From contig JAOANR010000003.1 in the NCBI GenBank assembly GCA_030278955.1, positions 25,125,227 to 25,189,226 of the forward strand: a stretch of DNA of 64,000 nucleotides, written 5' to 3'. The notes under the pieces are model-generated. The model was not told the origin of the DNA and did no database searches. It worked only from the letters and a program-made list of their open reading frames with translations. Both the position numbers and the translations under genes were made by a program. Shown here in pieces: positions 21,910 to 33,379 of this stretch. The stretch comes from Hygrophila difformis. Taxonomy: Eukaryota; Streptophyta; Magnoliopsida; Lamiales; Acanthaceae. Numbering within the stretch: position 1 is the stretch's first letter; the number at the start of each line of letters is the position of its first letter.

Positions 21910-22103
21910 TATATCATTATATATATATAAGTATGAATCCATGTCTTTCTCCCACTTAAAATGATGTTTTTGCCCCTGCATTTTATTATATTTACCCCAA
22001 ATACAAGCTATTTTGTTCTTTGTGCTCCAAGCCTCTTTTATCATATCCCATCACTTTTTGCGTATTTTTTTTGGAGAGCCATTGACTTCTTGCGTACGAT
22101 GTA

Positions 22104-22431
22104 CTCCCTCCGTCCCACTAATTCTGTCTCACTTTCCTTTTTAGTCCGTCCCACTTCAATTGTCACATTTCCTTTTTAGGAAATAATTAAATACAAACAC
22201 ACTCACATCATATCACATAAATAAATAAATATATTAAAATTCTAACACACATCTGTCACATCACACATAAATAAATCAATTAAAAATTCAAACATATTCC
22301 AATCACATCACATAAATTCCTAATTTACACATACTTTAAACACTAATATACCCCTACATTAAATACTAACTATCCCCACATAAAAAACCGTGCCCAAAAG
22401 AAGTGGGACACAAATAATGGGACGGATGGAG
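22104..22431. mobile_element. Stowaway MITE
   Basis: CTCCCTCCGTCCCA at the left and TGGGACGGATGGAG at the right are inverted repeats, flanked on both sides by the TA duplication expected of Tc1/mariner-type MITEs. Confidence 0.85.
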
Positions 22432-22439
22432 TATTTAAT

Positions 22440-22885
22440 TTGCTATGTAAAATGTCCATTTTACCCTTAAAAAGTATTAGTGATTTTTTATTTGTTATGT
22501 AAAATGACCATTTTACCCTTGAGTTTGTGTAGTATTTACTCAAAATACCACCTATTTTTCATCATATATATATGTTTTATGTTAAGTTGTTTTCCTATTT
22601 ACTTCAAATATTATTGGTGGGTCCCGTTTTTTTTATATTCTAAATATCTTTATTTTTGCATTTGACAATGATAAGATTTACATAAAAAGAGCCATAAAAG
22701 TTAGTATTTTTTATTTACTTCAAGTTTTGTCCTTACATTAAACTAATATTTAAAAATATAAATACATTTTTTCCTCTTAGATTTTAGTATCGTCAAGACT
22801 ATCTGATGCAGTTAATTCTATATGATACAATTGAAGCAATCATATCATAACAACCGAGGGGTAGCCCGCTCCTAATGAGGACTAG
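22440..22885 (+). mobile_element. Helitron 3' portion, copy 1
   Basis: A GAG...GGGTAGCCCGCTC hairpin precedes CTAG (22882-22885), followed by T, the usual 3' terminus of a plant Helitron. About 440 bp upstream matches the copy ending at 25914. The 5' end is not clear. Confidence 0.65.
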
Positions 22886-22895
22886 TCATTATATA

Positions 22896-25220
22896 TCTTA
22901 TATATATATATGGGAAGTGTACAGTAAGTTTTGCACGTGAGATGTCCAAAATGCCCTTGCTTCTCCAGTCAATTTACCCTTGCCCATTGTTTTCCCGTCA
23001 ATTACTTTACTTCTACAGCCTTCATTCCGTCTCTTGCATCTGTTTTGGGCCGCCGGCGCCCTCTTCTCTTCGCCCCTGCCTCGCCAACGCTCCAATACTA
23101 CAGTGGTTGCTGGATCTCTTTCCTGCCGGATCCCTTCTCCCCATCATATAGATTTCATCCTCACCTCTGTTCCTCGGTATTCTCTGCGAATCGCCCACTC
23201 GTTGCCGCTTTTGCGCCCAAATCACCTTCATCGCTGTTCCCCTGACAGCGCGAACGAAATCGACGTCGCCGGCATGCACCAACGCCGCCCCGAGCTTCGC
23301 CAGTCACAGTCGCCGGCCTGAGCTACCTTATTTCCGCCCAATTTTGCCCTAGAAAGAACACACCTTCGTCGTCGTTCCCCTCGGCCGCATGAACACACTC
23401 GACGCGCCCAGCACACACCTGTTCGCTCCGCCTTTGCCCGCATCTGCTCAACGCCAGATTTTTTTTGCTTGGTAAGAATTCTTCTTCTTGTCCTTGTCCT
23501 TGAGCACAGTTTGGGACTATGCTCTTTTTGGTTTGCTGCTTGCCTTGTTGGCTATTTAATTTCTTAACTTGAATTCTAGGCGATTTTGGAGTGTTCGTTT
23601 AGGCCGATCAGCCGCTGCCCTTTTTGTGCCTACAAGCTGTTTGTAAAAATGCCTCATTTAGATTTCGATTTATTTAGGGGCTCGTTGGGGTTGTTAATTT
23701 CTGCCATTTTTTATTCTGTATCATAGAGAAAAACAGATTTGTCATTGGTGGTTGGCTTTCCCAGTAGATAAACGGGTATTGGAAGCTTAAATTATACCAT
23801 ACGCTTTTCTTGTGTGTTATTTTCTTGGTTTTCTGCTAATTTAATTCCATAGCGTTTCGTGTGTTCTGTAAATGATTTTATGTGGATTTAATTGTTACCG
23901 AATCGTCGTGTTCATATGCTTTTCTATTTATTACACAATTTTATTCCGTTAGGTCGATTGATTGTGCAGATTGCTTGATTGTATGGTGTATGAACTTCTT
24001 GGCGAGTCTGAGAGGAAACAATGAAAGGTTGCTTGCATTGACACAGAGGGAACATTGTATTCTTTTATAGAATGTTGGTTCCTTCTTTTGTTTAAATTGC
24101 TATATACCGTAAGCTTATAAGTATAGATGTAGATTGGTTCTCCTTATTCCTTTCTTTCTTACCTACTAGAATAATATGTTGGATGCTGTGTAGCTCGGAC
24201 TCTTCAAAAAGGGTGGAGTACCCGTGTCCTCCGGACACGACACCGACACTAGTACTTTTGTGGGACACAGCACAATTAGCTAGTCCTTTTGGAGCACAAT
24301 CCAAAATGGCAAGTGTCCGCCACATATACCCGCACCCGTGTCGGACACCCGTACCCGAGTCCGAGCAACATAGGTTGGATGATACTTATTTGCTTACATA
24401 ATTCCCATTGCTGAAAGATTTGGGATGGATCCAGGAGCTATGCTTGACAATATAATATATTTCCTTTCTCTAACAATGCCTTTACTGATACTAATTTAAT
24501 TTGGTATACAGTGATCAGATTATATTGCACTTGTGATAGATCATATATGCTCGTGCTTACATATATGAGCATCAATACAACCTGACTTTTGGTGAGCTAA
24601 TTTTCATCATGGATCTCAAATGATGAGTTATATATGGTTTTAGGGCACTGTGAACTGTTCCTTCCTCATTGTTGATTCAGCGATGGCCCTCTTTCAAGTG
24701 AACTTCATTTTATATTCATTATTCACGCCCTTTTGACTTTTCGAATGCTTCTGGTGAATGTGAACTTTTGGTTTGTGATTTGTGAATCATGCTTACTTGC
24801 TTAGTAGTGATAAGGAATGTGTGAATGCAATACCATGCTGTTTTGTGAATTGATAGTGTTGATAGTGTGATGTGGAGATGATAACACTCATATGATACCA
24901 ATGGAAATACTGTTGAATCATTTCTCACCACTATTTCCGACTTATGATAATCATATGATAACACAGATGATAACACTCATATCACTGAATCTTTTACTCT
25001 TTTCTGCAGTATGTATTCTCGATCATTTTGCTTTGCTAATGTTTGTAAATTTCTAGATGATTCCGTTTCTTAGTGTAGTTGATGCTACAATTTTTGTTTA
25101 AATTACCTGACATTGGAACAATTGATGATCCAATATTTATCCTGTCCGCGACACAAACTTGGGTACTATATTGTTTTCTCCTAACTGGCGCGCAGCGTAG
25201 CGCGCCACCAGAGAATCCTA

Positions 25221-25221
<1 letters not shown>
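22896..25221 (+). mobile_element. Candidate Helitron with captured gene-like leader
   Basis: The 3' end is convincing: a perfect 8-bp hairpin TGGCGCGC/GCGCGCCA (25186-25207), then CTAG at 25218-25221 and T. A TC preceded by A at 22896 is a possible start. Between them 23030-23470 is GC-rich and exon-like, ending in TTGCTTG|GTAAGAATTC, a good donor followed by T-rich sequence, as in a captured 5'-UTR exon and intron. I could not identify the source gene. A hAT MITE sits at 24186-24373. Confidence 0.5.
24186..24373. mobile_element. hAT MITE with exact 8-bp target duplication
   Basis: Inverted ends CTGTGTAGCTCGGACTC and GAGTCCGAGCAACATAG enclose 188 bp rich in GTGTCGGACAC-type palindromes. GTTGGATG is present on both sides (24178-24185 and 24374-24381). 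This fits hAT transposition and a fairly recent insertion. Confidence 0.88.

Positions 25222-25264
<43 letters not shown>
25222..25264. repeat. (AT)n microsatellite
   Basis: About 21 uninterrupted AT units lie directly after the Helitron CTAG terminus, followed by a short GT run. Confidence 0.95.
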
Positions 25265-25273
<9 letters not shown>

Positions 25274-25914
25274 AATAGCCAAGCATTTGACACGTGAAAT
25301 GTCCCTTTTGCCCCTGAAAGTATTAAGTGTTTTTAATTGGCTACATGAAATGACCATTTTATCCTTAAAAGTAGGAATACTACAAATAACAGTTATTACC
25401 CTTAAAGTTGTGTTGTCTTACTACAAATAACAATTATTATTGTCCCTTAAAGTAAGGGTTTTTAGTTGGCTACATAAAGTATATGGTTTTTACTTTACTA
25501 AGTAAAATGACCATTTTACCCTTAAAGTTGTGTTGTTTTACTACAAATAACAGCTACTATTATTATCTTAAGTTGTTTTTCTATTTACTTCAAATGCCAT
25601 TAGTGGGTCCCGTTTCCTTCTCTATTTATTCCAAATATCTTTATTTTTGCATTTGACAATGCTAAGATTTACATAAAAAGAACCATAAAAGTTAATTTTT
25701 TTTTATGTACTTCAAATTTTGTCCTAACATTAAACTAATATTTAAAAATACAAATGCCATTTTCCCCCTTACATTTTAGTATCATTAAGGCTATCAGATG
25801 TAGTAAATTCTACATGAGAGGATTGAAGCAATCATATCATTATGATATTATCGTCACCATCTAAATATCAAATCTTACGACCGAGTGGCGTAGCCCACTC
25901 CTAACAACGACTAG
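25265..25914 (+). mobile_element. Helitron 3' portion, copy 2
   Basis: A perfect hairpin GAGTGG/CCACTC (25883-25900) lies 10 nt before CTAG (25911-25914), followed by T. The preceding 600 bp is related to 22440-22885, with extra tandem copies of an ATGACCATTTTACCCTTAAA-like block. The 5' end is not clear. Confidence 0.65.
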
Positions 25915-25999
25915 TGTATATACATATATGCATACATTTCATCTTATTCTGAATACAGATTTTATTAGATCTACACAACTATTAAAGAAATAGAATATA

Positions 26000-26257
26000 C
26001 TCCCTCCGTCCCACGCAAGACGTCTCGTTTGACTTTTTGACACTGTTCATTGTTCAACTTTGACTTAATATTATTATAAATATATATTTCAAAAAAACAA
26101 TCGAATTTGATCTTGTTAGATTCGTCTAGTTGTATACTTTTACAGTATATATTTTACATAATTTTTACTTGTATATATTTAGAGATATTAATCATTAAAA
26201 AATGCGTTGGATTGTGTGCAGAAATGAAACATGACATCTTAGTTGGGTCAGAGGGAG
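26000..26257. mobile_element. Stowaway MITE
   Basis: CTCCCTCCGTCCCA at the left and a shorter match ending GAGGGAG at the right, with TA on both sides. AT-rich interior. Confidence 0.75.
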
Positions 26258-26980
26258 TACATGATTTTATCATTCATGGTACTTTCACTGTTTCATTAGC
26301 AGTCAATAATATCATTTTGAAAGAAAAAAACAAACACAGAAATTACAAAGCCATGAGAGAGAAAAATAGAAGGTAATACCAGAATATTTAAATAAAAATG
26401 TCCCAAAAGGACCAAAATTTTGATTAAAAATGAAAATGTTAAAATACCGATGAAGATTGTGGCAGGCAGGAGAAAATGTGAAATACAGTAGCCCTCCCTG
26501 GTGGTGGCGGAATTATCATTTAGTATATATATATTCATCAATGAACAATTTTCTTTAATGTCTAAATACCAACTAGTTTGCCATGTGACAAGCTCTTATA
26601 GAGTAACCCAACATTCATTTCATTAAACAAAAAGTCGACTCGATTATATTGAGCCAGTACAAAATAGAAAATACTATTATGGGGTGCAAAAATTGATGAT
26701 CCTATGGATTTGTACAATATGCAGGTAACATAGGTAACACTAACAAAAGTCTCCGATTTGTACTACCGGAGCTTCAATTTTCAATGTGATGGTAATCATG
26801 CAAGAAAGAAATTTATAAATGACATGGCAGGATCTCATGCTTACAACAAGCTCATCAAGACACACTTACCATGGTTCTTGTATAGTCAATAAAAAACTAC
26901 ATAAACGACTCCTTCCCCGTTTCTCTGTGGGGAGAATGGATTATATAAACATGGAATTTTCTTCTGGCTACTTCTGCCAG
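26258..26980. other. Unassigned sequence downstream of COA5
   Basis: AT-rich, with no recognisable coding frame. It may contain the 3' UTR of the minus-strand COA5 gene just to the right. Confidence 0.4.
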
Positions 26981-28709
26981 TTAGTAACCCTTGTTTCCAC
27001 GAATTCGAGCTCTCATGTCAACCTGGGGGAAAATGCAATAATTGAGACATTAATTTAACTCTTTGGAGAACATGCAAGAATCAGGTCTTGCTGATACAAG
27101 TCAAATGGAAAAACACGCGAGCAATTCCACAACCAAAAACAACCAAATGAATTTAAAAAGAACAGTTTGCTCAGTAATTTTGTTTGATGCGTGCTTATCA
27201 TTATGTAGAATGGTGTCCACTGCATTTCATGCCAATGGTTCTCTTAAACTTGAGAAATGCAAACAATCAACATGACATGGACAGCTTCTAGTTTCTAGTT
27301 GCCAGTTAACATAGCACCATCCCATGAACGAAATCATATTGTCGATCCTACTTTATCTAGCAATGGAAAAAGTAAAATTATAGTGCCCTAAAATTAGAAA
27401 CAAGAAGCTAAAACAATGAACCAAGCATTCTTTCTGGTGAAATGCCAAACACAATCAAATTCCCATCTAGTAGCTTCAGAAAAAAAAATGCAAAATCTTC
27501 ATTAACAAACTCCACATTTAAAAATATTGTTAATTTTATCTCATGATCTCATTTTGGCAAACCAGAAGAACATAAACCAAATACACCATTCAAAGTTTCT
27601 GCTGTAAGTTGGAGATAGTTAACAAAAAGTTGCAAGGGTTGCACTTGTAGTCTGCACATGTCTTGTACAAAAATTATTGGTCAAAAGGCTTTATCTACTG
27701 CTAATTCATTGACATAGAAATTCAACATTGTATATCCATATAGATTATGTGAAGCTCAAGTGAAAGCATTCAGCTTTCGGGAACATCATCTTGTAAACAT
27801 ATACCATCAACATTCCAACAGCGTGCTGCATGCATATTGATAGAAGTTGAGAAAGCTAAAACAAAATGATAGGATGCAATAGGATCACATGTTATTGCAT
27901 AAGCACAAACCCATGTGGACCCTGAGAATCCAAATATTCAATCACTTCAAAATCAACAATTATTGAGTTTCGTTTGGTTAAGAAAAACCACAAACTGCCA
28001 ATAAAAACAGGAAATGTAGTACAAAAGCAAAAGTTATTTACTTCCTCCAACAAAACCCTACAACTTTTGGCATGGCTTTTTAGTATCAATTAACACAAAA
28101 ATTATGTCATACAAGGAAAAACAACTTAGAGCACATATCGAATTGACTAACTGTAAGACAAACCTGACAATAAAATTAAGTATAGAATACATCACAATTT
28201 CACAGATACAACTCCTCTATAGAAAAGAAGAGCAATGCAGATTCACCAAGGTTCATAATTCTTAAACAAAGTATGAAACATTCATTTTTCTCATTCTAGA
28301 ACTAATTACAGCTCAAAGAAATCTAAAGAACAAGGAAAAACAATACATGCCTGCCCTCTCTTGCAGTTGAAATATGTTTCTCTAAGCCCCACACACTCGC
28401 TGGAAATTTTAGGGCTCTTCTCCTTGGCACATTCTCTGTAGGGCCGATTCTCCACCTACACCGGCACATCAGAAAAAAAATTAAAACTCCTACAATACAC
28501 CACACGCCGTACACCACTATTACAAAATCAAATCTCAGAATTGAAGTTTCCACTGACCAATATCATTTGAAGGTCTTTCACACCAAAATAATAATCATCA
28601 AAATATTACCAAATAAATATTAGATGGAGAGCAATTATACCTTAACACAATCAGATTCGCTGAGGCATTTGACGAGTTCCATCGCCAGACCCTTGCAAGA
28701 CTTGGCCAT
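26981..28709 (-). CDS. COA5: Cytochrome c oxidase assembly factor COA5/PET191
   Basis: Three exons on the minus strand: 28709-28641 (23 codons, MAKSCKGLAMELVKCLSESD...), 28455-28351 (35 codons) and 27022-26981 (13 codons and TAA, ending RGNKGY). Together they make a 71-aa protein, the usual size for plant PET191 proteins. Cysteines at 5, 15, 21, 32, 44 and 54 give CX9C pairs (5/15 and 44/54) with a CX10C between, the pattern of intermembrane-space assembly factors. The family helps assemble complex IV in mitochondria. Phases are 0/0, and every acceptor ends in AG. Intron 1 (185 bp) starts GT. Intron 2 (1328 bp) appears to start GC (CAG|GCATGT), a rare but real GC-AG class. All coding sequence looks intact. 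Confidence 0.92.
27023..28350 (-). other. Intron 2 of COA5 (GC-AG)
   Basis: This 1.3-kb AT-rich stretch lies between exons 2 and 3 of COA5. On the minus strand it begins GCATGT and ends CCCCCAG. No inserted element or nested gene was seen. Confidence 0.75.
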
Positions 28710-28809
28710 TTCTTTTGGAGAAGAATGCTTTCTTGCTCTGGATTTTTCTAGTTTATTGGAATTTGGAAATCGTATAATGGGCCTTTTTGAATATTTATAT
28801 TTATATATG

Positions 28810-29670
28810 GGTAAGATTTAATTAGAAATAAACAACTATAATTAATAAATACAAACTCATTGCCACATCATTCATAATAATAGAAAAAAAAAGAGTAAAA
28901 TTCTAAATACACCATTATCACATCACATCACATATATCCCTATAAGTAAATCCATCCATATTTCTTTCTGTGTAAAAAAAATACCTTGAGATTTCCAATA
29001 TTTCATCTTAGTTTTTTTGCTTGACAATATTTCATCTTAGTTGAGACATAAGAAAGTATTAACTGATAAATTATAAAATTGATTGAAATTTAAACGACAG
29101 GCTTTTATTTTTTTTCTTAATGTTCTCATATTTAATGATAAGATTTCAACTTCATATGTAATCGCCAATTCACCATTAGATTTACTGTGGCCCCTATCCA
29201 GATTACAAAAATATTCTTACAAAGTTTTCAAAAATAATGCTGTGTATCTAGACCCTAAAAATGATCCCTACAAATAATTATTTATTATAATTATAAATGA
29301 AAAATATTTTCAATGCAATTTTAATTTTCAAAAGATAAAAGATGTATAAATAATTAGAGATAAAATGCAATGCCCTACTTTTATTCCAGTAATAACTGGA
29401 ATTTAAAAATAAAAGAAAAACAATAAATAAAAATAATATTATAAAAGAAATAGTGCTAGGCGTGATGTGTAGCAAATCTTTTTTAGGAAGATTTAGCATA
29501 TCTTCGTAAGACATTTGTATCCTCAATGTACTAGGAGAAATTGAGGATACATATATAGTGAGCAAATCCAAGATAATCTTGCCAAATCAATTCAAATTTC
29601 CCTAGAAAAGATTTGGAGCTAATCTTGGGCAGATCATCAGAAAATCACGTCCCTAGAAATTTGTCTTCGT
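28810..29670. other. Unassigned AT-rich sequence upstream of COA5
   Basis: No coding frame or transposon terminus recognised. The COA5 promoter should lie at its left end, but no distinct element can be assigned. Confidence 0.35.
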
Positions 29671-29671
29671 C

Positions 29672-29795
29672 ATCTTCCTACATCATTTTTCAAATCTTAC
29701 GGAAAAAGAGAGAGAGAGAGAGAGAGTTGGAGAGCTTTGAGTGTTCTTGGCGATAATTCTAACCTTTCCCCAAGTACCCTAGGACATCCAAGAAT
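29672..29795. repeat. Inverted repeat partner of 32632-32748
   Basis: From CTTCCTACATCATTTTTC to CCTAGGACATCCAAGAA, this is matched in reverse complement at 32632-32748. A (GA)9 run (29709-29728) is expanded here. The pair is about 2.8 kb apart and flanks the F-box pseudogene region, so it may be two copies of one dispersed element. Confidence 0.7.
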
Positions 29796-30121
29796 TCCCA
29801 AGTAAAGGCATTGCCTCTTCCAATATCTTACGGTAACCAAAGACCTCTCTTTTCTTTTCCTCTATGAATCATTTCTTTCTTATGTTTTCGCCTCTTTTTG
29901 GAATAGGCACGCACAATCTGGAGTAAGGAAAGGGCGTGCAACCTATGTGGAAACCTCCAGCAATGCTAAGGTAGGTTAATCTACACACCTTTAAGGTGTT
30001 TTGTCTTTAGAATTCGAAAACTTGATCTTAGGAACACCATCTTTGTCTGTGGTTTGCTGTGACAGATTGTAGGATTCCGAAGAATCAATTATTACAGTAG
30101 GTTAGAGGCTAAATTTCGAAA

Positions 30122-30438
30122 ATGAAGAGACGACATTCAAGTTACCTGAACCAGGAGTACACGATTCACATGAAAGCTATGTGTCTTTTAAGCAAGGATA
30201 ATGAACATGAAATAGAAAGGGGTCAATTGGAAAGGAAGGTGCACAGATGGATTGTTGAGCTAGATACATTTCCAAATCCTTTCACCATACAAGAAGAAAG
30301 AACTTACTGCCAAACTATGCTACACCTGTGGCAGAATATACATGTATGTAGCACCACATTTTAATTATGGGGAACATTATATTCTCTGCCTATGGTGTGA
30401 AGCTACCCAAGCAGTAAGGGAATTTCGAGCCTAGATGG
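30122..30438 (+). pseudogene. 3' fragment of an F-box (At2g35280-like) gene
   Basis: The frame starting at 30122 reads YTIHMKAMCLLSKDNEHE and runs to about 30362. A shift later it gives NYGEHYILCLWCEATQAVREF and a stop. This resembles the C-terminal half of the F-box-like gene at 30682-32056 (compare IYVKSLTLLSKSEEAKIEKG). No F-box is present, so it is a truncated tandem relative. Confidence 0.6.
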
Positions 30439-30681
30439 GAGAAGGTGCAAGCAGCCCAGATCACGACACTAATTTATTCACTAACTTTTGCATGCATACA
30501 TTACAAGACAACTTAAATGGATGACTCATTTTCAAAACAGATTTTTGTGTGCATAACTATTGTGCTAACTATTTGCAAATTATTCGATATGGTTGCAGTT
30601 AATAACTGATGTATGTATTTCTGACTTTGTATATATTATGTTAGCAGTGAATCACCATCTAAGAAGGCTAAATCTACTGAA

Positions 30682-32056
30682 ATGAGAGCAGCACAGGGAA
30701 AACAACTCATTGACCTTCCATTTGAAATCCTAGGGGACATACTGTCTAGGCTAGCCTATGATGATATATATACTATATTTGGTGCCAAGTTTACCTGTAA
30801 AAAACTATGTGAAGCATCCAGGCACCCACTAGTGTACAAACGAGCTGACCTATCTGGTTTTCATTTCTACCCAAGCCAGCAAAATTTTTACCATAAGTGC
30901 AAAGAGGCAGGGAACTCGCTCTTCAGCATCCACAGGGCCTTAGAACTTTTGTGTACGAGAAAGACGAGAGAGCAGCTTTTGATCTGTTGGAACCAGCTAT
31001 TGTAGACAAACACCCCCCTTCTATCTATGTGAAGTCACTGACGCTTCTGAGCAAAAGTGAGGAAGCAAAGATAGAGAAGGGCATGTGTCTGTTTGCAACA
31101 CTTTGCTATTCAAGGAGAAGACTGTTCTATACTCAAACCTTAGTAATACGCTGGTTGACCGCACAACCGACATCCCCAAGCATGTTTGAAGGTCAAGAGA
31201 GAAAACAGTTCTGCCACGACAAGATTGTCCTTGATGATGTGGAGCATAGATGGCCAAGAAATACGTATGGTGCGGAAGCATTCGTTTGTTTGCACTGCAC
31301 TGCTACTCAGTGGCGGATGCAAGAATTTATATTTGGTAGGACTTTTTTTTTTTTTTGGGCGGGTATCCCGGCCACATTGGCCCCAAGACTAATCCCTCAA
31401 GAATCTGGTGGGTATTGAAGGGTTTCCTCTTGAAAAGTATAATTCTGCATACACAAAGGCTCGAACCGAAACTTTTGCTTAAGTTGCTCAAAATAATTAC
31501 AATTGTTTACAATGATTTCACATATTTTAGTATTATTGTACTATAGCATGAATAATTATGTTCATTAACAAATCTCGTTTTATGAAAGCAACCTAACAAT
31601 CATTCAACAACTGATCCCCTATGTTATTATTGTTATTCCCACACGAAGAAGTAATACTAACTTCGAATTAAAAGTGAATACACTCTCAAAAATGTTTAAT
31701 GCTTTTTTATCTCAACAAACTTGATAAAAGTTTATTTAAATACTTCACATCCCATAATCAAATTCAAAATCGAGTTCAAAAAGCCATCCAGAATCAAAAC
31801 AGAAATTTTTTACCTTGTGTGTGACGAAATGCTAAATTTAATAAAATCTACTATTTCATATAATAGATAGAGTTAAAATTAGTAAATCCATTTCATTTAA
31901 ATTGATTGGGCTAAATTTAGCTTATTAAATATTAATTGGTGTATTTTCTTAAAAATAATGGTAGGTCAATTGACCTACCTTGAACTAAGGTAGATCCGCC
32001 AATGCTGCTACTAGACAAGCCAACAACTTCAAGAGAAACCACACCTTCTATTCATG
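30682..32056 (+). pseudogene. F-box protein (At2g35280-like) gene, frameshifted and split by a hAT element
   Basis: From MRAAQGKQLIDLPFEILG through LSRLAYDDIYTIFGAKFTCK the first frame has an F-box (about residues 9-50). It is followed by the region typical of At2g35280-like proteins (YHKCKEAGNSL). Near 30925-30930 the frame shifts: the continuation (HPQGLRTFVYEKDERAAFDL, then IYVKSLTLLSKSEEAKIEKG) is in the 30897 frame and runs to AEAFVCLHCTAT. There a hAT insertion (31308-32004) interrupts it. After the element the same frame continues for a dozen codons (RQANNFKRN...) to TGA near 32056. F-box proteins bind SKP1 in SCF ubiquitin ligases. This copy cannot make a full protein. A 5' exon upstream of the acceptor at about 30649 is possible. 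Confidence 0.7.
31308..32004. mobile_element. Non-autonomous hAT element (697 bp) with exact 8-bp target duplication
   Basis: The inverted ends are CAGTGGCGGAT and ATCCGCCAATG. CTGCTACT is duplicated exactly at 31300-31307 and 32005-32012. It sits inside the last exon of the F-box pseudogene. An internal palindrome (GGTAGGTCAATTGACCTACC) lies near the right end. There is no transposase frame. Confidence 0.9.
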
Positions 32057-32099
32057 ATGCATGATCATCAACTAGTTCAATTCACCACAAACTTTATTT

Positions 32100-32300
32100 C
32101 ATACGTACTTCATCAATATCTCATTATTTTTCCTGTTTTCCAATACTTTAGGGATGAAAAGGGATGGAACAAAGGAAGTAGTGTGAGGATGGAAAACCAA
32201 GAATCACATGTTCTAAAGTATTGGAAGACAGGATGGAAAAAATATTTACATGCTCTAAAGTATTGGAAAACAGGATGAAAAAAAATCGTAAGAAAAAAAT
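32100..32300. repeat. Short repeats of CTAAAGTATTGGAA...CAGGATG
   Basis: Two direct copies (about 32212 and 32253) and one inverted copy (near 32130) of a 30-50 bp unit with the core TCTAAAGTATTGGAA. This looks like a small rearranged MITE. Confidence 0.55.
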
Positions 32301-32304
32301 TTAC

Positions 32305-33300
32305 ATGCACAGGGATGAAATTTTTTTACATGGGGTACTTTAACATGGGCATTCAACACTTGGATTCCTAATGTAATTTAGCATAACACGTATTTTCTTA
32401 ATCGTATGATCAAGAAAATTTAGAATAAGTTTAATTCTATTAACATTTGCAGAAATATACATGATCCATGTCATAAGAAGAATCTCTTAGTTCTAAAAAG
32501 GAATTTAACATGTACTGTTTTCGAATAAAAATAAAAATTCGTGCAAAATCAATGCTTTAAACTCCGAAAATTTCAGATTAGATCCTAAACACCACACTCT
32601 ACCACTTTCGTGTTTAAAGTTTTCTCAAAGTTAGCCTTTCTTGGACGTCCTAGGGTGCTTGGGAAAGGTTTAATTATCGTTAAGAACACTCAAATCTCTC
32701 TAACTCCCCTTTTTCGTAAAAATTTGGCAAATGATGTAGGAAGCTGATAGAAGACTAATTTCTTATAGGATTTACGGATGAGACAATCTCTTTTCTCAAT
32801 CAATAATGCGATGTTCCTGTGAGACGAACAAATCAGTTCAATTGCAAGGTTATCATTCAATTGGTTCATAGATGCACTTCAATTTCTAGATTTGTTGAAT
32901 TGCTTATCCATCAAGGTTCTTGCTTTATGTTTTTCTTGAGTCTAAAATTCATCATAATTTTAGGTTCTTGAATTCGAAAGGCGGGTTTTGTTGATCCAAA
33001 TCTAACTATCTTTCTATTCTTTTATTTTATTTCTTTTTGTTTAATTTTGTGCATACATCATTATATAGGGTGGTATATTAGCTAGACTTGTTTCCTTAAC
33101 AGCTATAGCCAGTGGGGAAAAAACAAAATCATAATATGAAATTAATGAACAATTTATATAAGTAATCAATTTTATCTAACAATGACAAGGGTTTACAGAG
33201 ACTTAACACCCTTGCCATTTCCATAAGTTGTCATCAAATCATTCATGCACGTGTAAACTCCTAAACATTAATATTAATTTATCATCTAATTTGGAAGTTA
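32305..33300. other. Unassigned sequence containing one inverted-repeat arm
   Basis: Apart from the arm at 32632-32748 (inverse of 29672-29795), no gene or element end was recognised. Confidence 0.4.
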
Positions 33301-33308
33301 ATGAATAC

Positions 33309-33347
<39 letters not shown>
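33309..33347. repeat. (CA)n microsatellite
   Basis: About 19 uninterrupted CA units. Confidence 0.95.
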
Positions 33348-33350
<3 letters not shown>

Positions 33351-33379
33351 AATGGAACAAAACAAGTTCGATCAATAGG

